A stretch of 14,479 nt of DNA, taken from assembly GCA_050010115.1 (NCBI GenBank), contig JBEKLQ010000106.1:1-14479 (forward strand), read 5' to 3'. The stretch's first letter is position 1; the number at the start of each line of letters is the position of its first letter. The translations under genes and the position numbers were made by a program. Shown piece after piece: positions 6,345 through 12,283 of this stretch. The notes under the pieces were generated by a model. That model saw only the letters and a program-made list of their open reading frames with translations, was not told the DNA's origin and made no database searches. Source of the stretch: JAKACA01 sp050010115 (GTDB lineage Bacteria > Actinomycetota > Acidimicrobiia > Acidimicrobiales > Bog-793).

Positions 6345-8120
6345 ATGTTCTACTTACCGCCGGTGGACTACAACCTGGCCGATCTCTTCGAGCACGCCGT
6401 CGATGTCTTCGGCGACCGCGAGTACATCGTCGCCAACGGGCAGCGGCGGACGTATTCGGAGATGGACGCGCGGGCGAACCAACTGGCCCACCATCTGGCT
6501 GCCCAGGGCGTCGGCGCCGGCGACCACGTCGGGATCTACGCCTACAACCGGGTCGAATGGGTTGAGACGCTCTGGGCCGTCTTCAAGCTGCGAGCGACCT
6601 GGATCAACATCAACTACCGGTACGTCGAAGAGGAGCTCCGCTACCTGTTCGCGAGCTCGGATGTCGTCGCCATGGTGGTGGACCGTCAGTTCGCCGACCG
6701 TGTCGTCGCCTGCAGGGAATCGCTACCGCTGCTCCGCCATGTGCTCGTCGTCGACGACGGGAGGCTGCCGGGAGCTGGTGGGGTGGAGGTGGCGGGTGCC
6801 GCGGAGGTCGAGCACCTCGAGCAGCTCGACTACGAGGTGGCGCTCACCGGCCAGTCCCACGAGCGAGACTTCGGCCCGCGGTCGGGGGACGACCGGTACA
6901 TCCTGTTCACCGGCGGCACCACCGGCCTCCCGAAGGGCGTGGTGTGGCGCCACGAGGACGTCCTGTACGCGCTCGGCGGCGGCATCGACCCGCTCACGAA
7001 CATCCGGATCTCCGATCCGCAGGCGCTCGCCCGTAAAGGCTTGGCCAACGGCTTCCAGATCACGTTCCTCCCGATCGCCCCGCTGATGCACGGCGCCACG
7101 CAATGGGGCGTCATGGGCCAGAGCTTCCAGGGGAATCGGGTCGTGCTGGTGGATCGCTTTGACGCCGAAGCGGTCTGGGGGTTGGTCGGCGAGCTCGGTG
7201 TCAACGCGCTCATGTTCACGGGCGACGCCATGGCGCGGCCCCTGATCGAGGAGTACGAGCAGAGGCTGTCCGACGGCGAGCCGTACGACACGTCGTCGCT
7301 GATCAGCCTGTCCTCGACAGCGGCGGTGTTCTCGCCAGACGTAAAAGAGGCATTCTTCCGTCACTTTCCGAACGTCATCATGACCGACGCCATTGGTTCG
7401 TCCGAGAGCGGCGCCAACGGCATCGTGGTGCTGAAGCCCGGCCAGACGGCGATGCGGGGCGGGCCGACGGTCACCGCCGTCCGTGACTCGGTGGTCCTCG
7501 GTGCCGACCTGCGGCCGATGGAGCCCGGCACCGGTGAGATCGGGCGTCTTGCCCGCTCGGGCAATGTCCCGCTCGGCTACTACAAGGACCCGGCGAAGAG
7601 CGCCGAGGTCTTCATCGACGTGGAAGCCACCCGGTACGTGATGACCGGCGACCTCGCCCTGCTGGAAGCCGACGGCACGATCAGCTTGCTCGGGCGCGGG
7701 TCGGTGTCGATCAACACCGGCGGCGAGAAGGTCTTCCCCGAGGAGGTCGAAGCCGCCGTCAAGTCGCACCCGGACGTCTACGACGCCACGATCGTCGGTG
7801 TGCCGGACGAGCGCTGGGGCCAGCGCGTGGCCGCCGTGGTGGAGCCGCGCCCGGGCGCCGCCCCGGACCTCGAGTCGATCCAGGCCTACTGCCGGACGCG
7901 GGTCGCCGGTTACAAGGTGCCCCGCGAGCTGCACCTCGTCGACCGCCTCGTGCGCTCGCCTGCCGGCAAGCCCGACTACCGCTGGGCCCTCACCGTCGCG
8001 CTCGGTGATGCCGACGTGCCGGAAGCGGCGGCGCCGTCGGCAGCGGATCTGACGCCGCCTGCCGGCGCGTCGGAGACGTCCTCGAGCTCGCCCGCCCCGA
8101 CCCCTGAGGAGTCACGATGA
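6345..8120 (+). CDS. acyl-CoA synthetase, FadD19-like
   Basis: This 591-residue ANL-superfamily ligase activates a carboxylic acid with ATP to an acyl-adenylate and then to the CoA thioester. It carries the P-loop-like TGGTTGLPKG (189-198) followed by VVWRHED, GSSESG (351-356), the TGD motif with Asp436, GRGSVSINTGGEKVFPEEVE in the hinge, and catalytic Lys542 in AGKPDYRW. The wording of these motifs, plus HGATQWGVMG and LMFTGDAMARPL, matches mycobacterial FadD19, which activates the cholesterol side chain. ATG 6345 puts NLADLFEHAVD at the usual distance from the N-terminus; the open frame extends upstream, but only through the divergent promoter. A Pro/Ala/Ser-rich tail of about 45 residues follows the usual end. 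The stop overlaps the next start (ATGA). Its substrate could be steroidal, terpenoid or fatty. Confidence 0.95.
   Translation: MFYLPPVDYNLADLFEHAVDVFGDREYIVANGQRRTYSEMDARANQLAHHLAAQGVGAGDHVGIYAYNRVEWVETLWAVFKLRATWININYRYVEEELRYLFASSDVVAMVVDRQFADRVVACRESLPLLRHVLVVDDGRLPGAGGVEVAGAAEVEHLEQLDYEVALTGQSHERDFGPRSGDDRYILFTGGTTGLPKGVVWRHEDVLYALGGGIDPLTNIRISDPQALARKGLANGFQITFLPIAPLMHGATQWGVMGQSFQGNRVVLVDRFDAEAVWGLVGELGVNALMFTGDAMARPLIEEYEQRLSDGEPYDTSSLISLSSTAAVFSPDVKEAFFRHFPNVIMTDAIGSSESGANGIVVLKPGQTAMRGGPTVTAVRDSVVLGADLRPMEPGTGEIGRLARSGNVPLGYYKDPAKSAEVFIDVEATRYVMTGDLALLEADGTISLLGRGSVSINTGGEKVFPEEVEAAVKSHPDVYDATIVGVPDERWGQRVAAVVEPRPGAAPDLESIQAYCRTRVAGYKVPRELHLVDRLVRSPAGKPDYRWALTVALGDADVPEAAAPSAADLTPPAGASETSSSSPAPTPEESR
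8106..8111 (+). promoter_or_regulatory. Shine-Dalgarno of the oxygenase gene
   Basis: GAGGAG lies five bases before ATG 8117, inside the last codons of the ligase gene. It supports independent reinitiation at the ATGA overlap. Confidence 0.75.
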
Positions 8121-9238
8121 AGACCCGTGTTGCCGAGGAGTTCGGTCTCGACTTCCCGATCTTCGCCTTCTCCCACTGCCGCGACGTGGTCGCGGCAGTG
8201 ACGAACGCCGGCGGGTTGGGAATGCTCGGTGCGCTCGCTTTCACGCCCGAGCAGTTGGCGATCGAGCTCGACTGGATCGACGAGCACGTCGGCGGCAAGC
8301 CGTACGGCGTCGACGTCGTCATGCCGGCGTCGTACGCAGGAGCCGGCGACCTGCCGGCTGATGCGTCCAACGCCCAGATGGCGGACATCCTCGACGAACT
8401 GATCCCGGCGGGCCACCGCCAGTACGTGGAGCAGGTGCTGGACCGCTACGGAGTCCCGCCGCTCCCGGCCGACGACGACGTCCACCGCTTGCTGGGCTGG
8501 ACACACGAAGGTGCCCGGCCGCTCGTGGACATCGCCTTGTCGCACCCGATCCGGCTGCTCGCAAACGCCTTGGGGCCGCCGCCGCCGGACGTGGTCGAGC
8601 TGGCACACACCCACGGGGTGAAGGTCGCCGCCCTCGTCGGCACCGTCCCTCAGGCGGAGCGCCAAGTGCAAAACGGCGTCGACATCATCGTCGCCTCCGG
8701 CTACGAGGCGGGCGGTCATACGGGCGAGATCACGACGATGGTGCTCGTGCCCGACGTCGTCGACGCAGTTGCCCCGGTGCCGGTGCTGGCGGCCGGCGGA
8801 ATCGGTGATGGCCGGCAGGTAGCCGCGGCGCTGGCGCTTGGCGCCGAAGGCGTGTGGATGGGGTCGATCTGGCTCACGACCGCCGAGAGCGACATGGCGC
8901 CAAACCTCATCGAGAAGCTGCTGGCGTCTGGGTCGCGTGATACCGCACGGTCGCGGGCGTTGACGGGCAAACCGGCCCGCCAGCTCCGGACTGGTTGGAC
9001 CGAAGCGTGGGAGGCCTCCGAGTCGCCGGGCACGTTGCCGATGCCGCTGCAGTACATGTTGACGGCCGAGGCTCAGCGTCGGATCGCCCGCTCCGACGTC
9101 AAAGAGTTGCAAGGGATCCCCGTCGGCCAGATCGTGTCGCGCATGAACCAGATCAAGCCGGTGCGCCAGGTGATGTTCGAACTCATGGAGGGTTTTGCCG
9201 GGGCGGCCCAGCGGCTGGAGGACCTGGCGGAGGGCTGA
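8117..9238 (+). CDS. nitronate monooxygenase-family FMN oxidoreductase
   Basis: This 373-residue TIM-barrel flavoprotein of the nitronate monooxygenase/2-nitropropane dioxygenase family probably acts in the cytosol. The N-terminus has FPIFAFSHCRDVVAAVTNAGG (14-34), the family's first strand and loop. EAGGHTGE (197-204) carries the conserved His201, which corresponds to the catalytic His of nitronate monooxygenases. AAGGIGDGRQVAAALALGAEGVWMGS forms the FMN-phosphate site. The wording is very close to what I recall of M. tuberculosis Rv1533, including LTGKPAR(Q/M)LRT. Actinobacterial members often sit beside acyl-CoA ligases, and Rv3553 (IpdC) lies in the steroid-ring catabolic region. The true reaction here may therefore be oxidation or reduction of a CoA-linked substrate rather than nitronate. 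It is coupled to the ligase by an ATGA overlap. Confidence 0.92.
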   Translation: MKTRVAEEFGLDFPIFAFSHCRDVVAAVTNAGGLGMLGALAFTPEQLAIELDWIDEHVGGKPYGVDVVMPASYAGAGDLPADASNAQMADILDELIPAGHRQYVEQVLDRYGVPPLPADDDVHRLLGWTHEGARPLVDIALSHPIRLLANALGPPPPDVVELAHTHGVKVAALVGTVPQAERQVQNGVDIIVASGYEAGGHTGEITTMVLVPDVVDAVAPVPVLAAGGIGDGRQVAAALALGAEGVWMGSIWLTTAESDMAPNLIEKLLASGSRDTARSRALTGKPARQLRTGWTEAWEASESPGTLPMPLQYMLTAEAQRRIARSDVKELQGIPVGQIVSRMNQIKPVRQVMFELMEGFAGAAQRLEDLAEG

Positions 9239-9250
9239 GGGCTGAGGGTT
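9230..9250. repeat. short 7-bp tandem repeat (GAGGGCT)
   Basis: Two perfect copies of GAGGGCT (9230-9236 and 9237-9243) and one with a single mismatch (GAGGGTT, 9244-9250) span the oxygenase stop codon at 9236-9238. Confidence 0.6.
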
Positions 9251-9268
9251 GGCGCGGCCGGTCTCGGC

Positions 9269-9295
9269 CCGATCCGGCCGGCCCGGCCGGATCGG
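9269..9295. terminator. bidirectional hairpin between convergent genes
   Basis: A perfect 12-bp inverted repeat (9269-9280 and 9284-9295, arm CCGATCCGGCCG) encloses a 3-nt loop GCC. It sits between the convergent oxygenase (ends 9238) and NTP-transferase (ends 9299) genes. No T-run follows on either side, but such GC-rich hairpins commonly act as terminators in actinobacteria. Confidence 0.75.
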
Positions 9296-9298
9296 CTC

Positions 9299-10138
9299 TC
9301 AGCCGGCGAGCAGCTCTGCGACGATTCCGCGGACGAGCGGCAGGTCGTCGGGGTGCGTGATCCCGATGCACCGCCCTGTCGTTTGGACGACTCGGACCCG
9401 GGCGAGCTGTCGCGCCGCAAGCTGTGCGACGACGTCTGGCAACAACAGCTCCGGCGGTTTGCCCTCGGCATGAGGGGCGGTGGCGGGGTCGAATTTGGCG
9501 AGTGCCCGGTCGAGGTCGTCGTAGATCCCCCCAGAGAAGCCCCAGAGGTTCATCGACACGACCTCCTTGCCGCTGAGTTCTGAGCCGGGCCCGGTCGCTT
9601 CCCGGACCGGCCGGCCGCTGAAGCCGCCGCCGGGCTGACGCTGCACCGACTGCTCTTGCACGACGTCGAGATAGCCGTCTTCCGTCGTGAAACAGACGCC
9701 CCTGGTCACGGGCGCGTCGGTCAGCACGGTCTGATCGAGGTGGTAGCCCACGATCACGTGTTCGTCAGGCCCGAGGCTGGCCACCTGATCGGCGAGCATC
9801 TGCATTGCTGCCGCCCCGTAGAGGTCATCGGCGTTGACGACGCCGAACGAGCCGTCCACGACCGGCGCCGTCGAGGCCACGGCCTGGGCTGTTCCGGCAA
9901 TGGGGCCCTGTGTGATGGGGGTGACCTGCATCTCAGCAGGCCAGTAGCGGGCGATGTGATCCAGGAGCTCGTCCCGCACCTCTTTGCGCACCACGAGCAC
10001 GACCTGATCAAAGCCTGCCGCCAGCGCATCCCTCGCCGTGAAGTCCATGAGGGCCTCGCCGTTCGGACCAACGGGCGCCAGCTGCTTCAAGCCACCGAAC
10101 CGGCGGCCGTGACCTGCTGCCATGACGACAAGTTGCAC
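9299..10138 (-). CDS. NTP-transferase (sugar-nucleotidyltransferase-like) protein
   Basis: This 279-residue GT-A-fold nucleotidyltransferase has the N-terminal nucleotide site VVMAAGHGRRFGGLKQL, the metal-binding VVNADDLYG, and later VSMNLWGF and GRCIGITHPDDL. The family joins NTP to a sugar phosphate or similar acceptor, releasing pyrophosphate. The substrate cannot be told from sequence, and no partner biosynthetic genes are adjacent. I prefer GTG 10138, because MQLVVMAAG then begins as in relatives and TACAGT lies six bases upstream as a possible -10 for a leaderless mRNA. An earlier ATG at 10177 would add 13 residues and has no ribosome site. The gene is divergent from the NifU-type gene and convergent with the oxygenase. 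Confidence 0.88.
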   Translation of the reverse strand: MQLVVMAAGHGRRFGGLKQLAPVGPNGEALMDFTARDALAAGFDQVVLVVRKEVRDELLDHIARYWPAEMQVTPITQGPIAGTAQAVASTAPVVDGSFGVVNADDLYGAAAMQMLADQVASLGPDEHVIVGYHLDQTVLTDAPVTRGVCFTTEDGYLDVVQEQSVQRQPGGGFSGRPVREATGPGSELSGKEVVSMNLWGFSGGIYDDLDRALAKFDPATAPHAEGKPPELLLPDVVAQLAARQLARVRVVQTTGRCIGITHPDDLPLVRGIVAELLAG

Positions 10139-10144
10139 TGCTGC

Positions 10145-10161
10145 ACTGTACGGGTACCCGT
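10145..10161 (-). promoter_or_regulatory. candidate leaderless promoter and 12-bp palindrome
   Basis: The complement of 10145-10150 reads TACAGT, a TANNNT-type -10 ending about seven bases before GTG 10138. Just upstream, 10150-10161 is the perfect palindrome ACGGGTACCCGT, at the right place to be an operator. Both would fall in coding sequence if the ATG at 10177 were the true start. Confidence 0.35.
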
Positions 10162-10171
10162 CGGCCGTTCG

Positions 10172-10177
10172 TATCAT
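10172..10177 (+). promoter_or_regulatory. candidate -10 box of the NifU-type gene
   Basis: TATCAT differs from the consensus TATAAT at one position. Transcription would start near 10184 and give a leader of about 50 nt that begins with the hairpin at 10190-10218. No good -35 is visible at standard spacing. Confidence 0.3.
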
Positions 10178-10189
10178 CTTGAGTGAGCT

Positions 10190-10218
10190 TTCGGTGACCG
10201 CTGTTGCGGGTCGCCGAA
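10190..10218 (+). promoter_or_regulatory. leader hairpin before the NifU-type gene
   Basis: TTCGGTGACC (10190-10199) pairs with GGTCGCCGAA (10209-10218) through nine Watson-Crick pairs and one G-U pair. Two further G-C pairs with one bulge close a TGTT loop. The hairpin ends two bases before the Shine-Dalgarno, so it could control translation; as DNA it could instead be an operator between the divergent genes. Confidence 0.45.
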
Positions 10219-10220
10219 GA

Positions 10221-10227
10221 GAAGGAG
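10221..10227 (+). promoter_or_regulatory. Shine-Dalgarno of the NifU-type gene
   Basis: GAAGGAG lies six bases before GTG 10234. It selects this start over the TTG at 10204, which would lie inside the leader hairpin. Confidence 0.8.
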
Positions 10228-10233
10228 CCCGCG

Positions 10234-10572
10234 GTGGCCGAGACCGGACAGTTGATCGACGACGAAGAGCGGGCCGCCCGCCAAGCAGCCTTGGATCAGC
10301 TCATGGAGCTGATGCGGCCAGCGGTCCAGGCTGACGGCGGCGATCTCGTCGTGACGGACGTCGACTTTGACGCGGGCATCGTCGAGGTCCAGCTGCAGGG
10401 CGCCTGCGGATCGTGTGCCATCTCGGGCCTCACTTTGCAAGGCGGCGTCGAGCGCCTCATGCGCCAACGGCTGCCGTGGGTGACCGAGGTCCGGGGCAGC
10501 GTGGACGAGTCGATCGACTTCGCCGAGAGCGTCTCGCTCGGCCAGGGCGGCTACGTACCCCGAACCCAGTAG
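10234..10572 (+). CDS. NifU C-terminal-domain Fe-S scaffold/carrier protein
   Basis: This 112-residue protein has the Nfu/NifU C-terminal fold. Helix 1 is at 18-30, then VQADGGDLVV (31-40), and the cluster-binding CxxC is at Cys58 and Cys61 within LQGACGSCAIS, followed by LQGGVERLMRQRLP. Dimers hold a [4Fe-4S] cluster between the two CxxC motifs and pass it to apo-proteins in the cytosol. This is the short stand-alone form, without the degenerate A-type domain found in NfuA. GTG 10234 is chosen for its strong ribosome site. The C-terminal extension of about 25 residues after the core is acidic, then Gly-rich. It is a single-gene unit, divergent from the NTP-transferase. Its clients are unknown; Fe-S enzymes of the MEP pathway elsewhere in the genome are one possibility. 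Confidence 0.93.
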   Translation: MAETGQLIDDEERAARQAALDQLMELMRPAVQADGGDLVVTDVDFDAGIVEVQLQGACGSCAISGLTLQGGVERLMRQRLPWVTEVRGSVDESIDFAESVSLGQGGYVPRTQ

Positions 10573-10579
10573 GGCCTGA

Positions 10580-10640
10580 GCCGTCAGCCGTCAGCCGTCA
10601 GCCGTCAGCCGTCAGCCGTCAGCCGTCAGCCGTCAGCCGT
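10580..10640. repeat. 7-bp tandem repeat array (GCCGTCA)
   Basis: Eight perfect copies of GCCGTCA (10580-10635) and a five-base partial copy (10636-10640) start 8 bp beyond the stop codon of the NifU-type gene. There are no spacers, and the array is non-coding. Confidence 0.96.
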
Positions 10641-10643
10641 CCC

Positions 10644-10683
10644 GCTTGCCGGCTGCCAGCAGGCACCCCGCCGCCAGTTTTTT
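10644..10683 (+). terminator. weak intrinsic terminator candidate
   Basis: An imperfect, bulged hairpin around TTGCCGGCTGCCAGCAGGCA is followed, after about a dozen bases, by six Ts at 10678-10683. The hairpin is poor and too far from the T-run for a textbook terminator. It may end the NifU-type transcript after it has passed through the tandem array. Confidence 0.3.
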
Positions 10684-10791
10684 GTCACATGTGCAACCAA
10701 ACCGCTCCGCCGAGCGTCAGATCTGTTTGTCGGCCGCCCGCGGGCAGCCGGCGTGACAGAGCCGCAGAGTTCGGAAGGGGAGCGTGAGGTA

Positions 10792-11022
10792 GTGGACGAG
10801 CAGTCGGTCACTCCGGGTCCAGCTTCCATCAAGCCGGTCCTCATGGTGGCGGGGATGTTGCTTTCGGCGATCCTGGGTGCAGCGGTCACGACCCACCTCA
10901 CCCGAGCGCCGGCCCAGCACAAAGGACCATCGGTGGGAATCGTCGTCATCAGGCAGCCTCAGGCCGCTTCGCACCAGCCGCACCTAGTGCGGAGGACCAA
11001 CGCAAAGCCGGAGTGGGTCTGA
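10792..11022 (+). CDS. small single-pass membrane protein, unknown
   Basis: I do not recognise this 76-residue protein. It has an acidic N-terminus (VDEQS), one hydrophobic segment KPVLMVAGMLLSAILGAAV at about residues 14-32, then a basic, His/Gln-rich tail. The predicted topology is N-out or N-in with a single transmembrane helix; a cleavable signal is also possible. GTG 10792 is chosen because GGAAGGGGAG (10773-10782) lies nine bases upstream. The frame also opens at GTG 10753, which would add 13 residues without a ribosome site. The next gene begins 78 bp downstream on the same strand, so they may share a transcript. With no family match, the gene itself is not certain. Confidence 0.45.
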   Translation: MDEQSVTPGPASIKPVLMVAGMLLSAILGAAVTTHLTRAPAQHKGPSVGIVVIRQPQAASHQPHLVRRTNAKPEWV

Positions 11023-11100
11023 TCCGGCTGCACCTCGTCCTGCAAACTGTGGACATCCAGCGGTAGGTGCACCGGTAGTCGCACACGCGATCCTGCCGGC

Positions 11101-12075
11101 GTGCCCGACGACCACGCCGTCGAACCACTTCGGTTCGGCCGGCCCGGCCATGATCGATCACAGCGCCTCCGCCGCGACGTCGAGGGCATCGCCCGTCGCC
11201 AGTATGGCGTACTGTCCCTCGCTCAGGCGACTGGCGCCGGTGCCACGAAGAGTTGGATCCGGTGGCAGATGGGGGCGGGTTTCTTGGAGCAATGCGATGC
11301 GCGTGTGCTACGACTCACGTACACGCCTGATGGCTGGGAAGCGAGAGCGATGGAGGCATGCCTCGCCCGGGGACCGGAGACTGTCCTCTCGTTCGGTACG
11401 GCTGCTCGCTTGCGCGACCTCGACCTCGGGACGTGGCCCGAAAAGCGGATCGAGGTTGCGGTTCCCCATGCCGCCAGTCACCGATCCACCGACCGCGTGC
11501 GAGTCCATTCCACGCGTCGCAGCTCCTCGAGTGACCGCTGCCTGTGGGATCGCCTGCCGGTAACGACCGTCGCGAGGACCATCGTCGATATTGCCAACGT
11601 CATTCCGCCCGAGCGCCTCGCCCGGCTGATCGACGATGCGCTGCTCACCAAGAAGACGACCGTGCCGTTGCTGGCCTCGACGCTCCGACGAGCCAGCCGC
11701 CCGGGCTTCGCGGGCGGTCCAGCGGTCCGGCGCGCCCTAGCGCCCTGGATGGACGGCACGGTTGAGAGCCACGCGGAGGCCGAAGTGCTTCGGCTCCTGC
11801 TGGCCGCCGGCTTCCCGCCGCCGGTCTGCCAGCACGAGATCTGGGACGGGAAGGTGCTCGTCGCTCGAGTCGACTTCGCATGGCCACTTCAGCGCCTGAT
11901 CCTCGAGGTAGACGGTTTTCAATTCCACGATGGTCCGGCGAAGTTCGCGGCGGATCGGCATCGCTGGAACCGCCTCGAGGCGTTGAGATGGCGCGTCCTC
12001 AAGGCGACCTTGCGAGAGGTGAGGACGGACAATAGGTCTCTGTTGACAGCGATCGCCGCCCACCTCGAGGGATGA
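11101..12075 (+). CDS. AbiEi-like winged helix + DUF559 (Vsr-like) nuclease-domain protein
   Basis: This 324-residue protein has two parts. Residues about 24-75 (IARRQYGVLSLAQATGAG, then WIRWQMGAGFLEQCDARVLRL) match the winged-helix start of AbiEi-type antitoxin-domain proteins. Residues about 220-310 form a DUF559 domain related to Vsr and PD-(D/E)XK nucleases, with Glu226/228 in SHAEAEVLRLLL, Asp258 in ARVDFAWP, Glu269 and Asp271 in LILEVDGFQFH, and DRHRWNRLEALRW. These acidic residues are those expected for metal-dependent cleavage, so the domain may be active. Actinobacterial genomes carry many such solo proteins, and their role is unsettled. No AbiEii toxin partner lies beside it. The GTG start is the first in frame and has no clear ribosome site, so the N-terminus is uncertain. 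A strong terminator follows the gene. Confidence 0.85.
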   Translation: MPDDHAVEPLRFGRPGHDRSQRLRRDVEGIARRQYGVLSLAQATGAGATKSWIRWQMGAGFLEQCDARVLRLTYTPDGWEARAMEACLARGPETVLSFGTAARLRDLDLGTWPEKRIEVAVPHAASHRSTDRVRVHSTRRSSSSDRCLWDRLPVTTVARTIVDIANVIPPERLARLIDDALLTKKTTVPLLASTLRRASRPGFAGGPAVRRALAPWMDGTVESHAEAEVLRLLLAAGFPPPVCQHEIWDGKVLVARVDFAWPLQRLILEVDGFQFHDGPAKFAADRHRWNRLEALRWRVLKATLREVRTDNRSLLTAIAAHLEG

Positions 12076-12088
12076 GCGCATTTTCAGA

Positions 12089-12141
12089 CTGGGTGCACAG
12101 AGTGCTGTAACGGGCTCGTTTACGACACTCTGTGCACCCAG
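12089..12141 (+). terminator. terminator hairpin of the DUF559 gene
   Basis: A perfect 16-bp inverted repeat (CTGGGTGCACAGAGTG at 12089-12104, complement at 12126-12141) is followed inward by two mismatches and four more pairs (GTAA/TTAC), with a 9-nt loop. Six bases downstream comes TTTT at 12148-12151. It begins 14 bp after the stop codon, as expected for a rho-independent terminator on the plus strand. The low GC content of the arms is unusual here. Confidence 0.8.
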
Positions 12142-12171
12142 ATGCAGTTTTGACCCGCACAAGAAACCCCT

Positions 12172-12262
12172 CGCTGCGCGGCCTCGGCGGGCGTCGGCAC
12201 GGCAGGGGCGCCCTCAAGGAGACACGCGCCGCCGCGGCCGGGCGTCCGCCGAGGCCGCAGCG
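12172..12262 (-). terminator. long inverted repeat downstream of the acyl-CoA dehydrogenase
   Basis: CGCTGC (12172-12177) pairs with GCAGCG (12257-12262), and GGCCTCGGCGG (12180-12190) pairs with CCGCCGAGGCC (12246-12256). This gives 17 pairs with one 2-nt bulge around a 55-nt GC-rich loop that can fold further. Read on the minus strand the stem is followed by AGGGGTTTCTTG, a modest T-rich tract. This suits termination of the dehydrogenase transcript. Confidence 0.65.
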
Positions 12263-12283
12263 GCGCCACGAGCGCCCGACGGC

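Noticed and set aside
6723..7934. 403-codon minus-strand frame
   Set aside because: It is antisense to the acyl-CoA ligase with no recognisable motif or ribosome site.
7976..9112. 378-codon minus-strand frame
   Set aside because: It is antisense to the flavoenzyme, and its His/Arg-rich translation is typical of a GC shadow.
1..10640. CRISPR arrays
   Set aside because: The repeats at 1-120, 2945-2992 and 10580-10640 are head-to-tail with no unique spacers, and no Cas gene is present.
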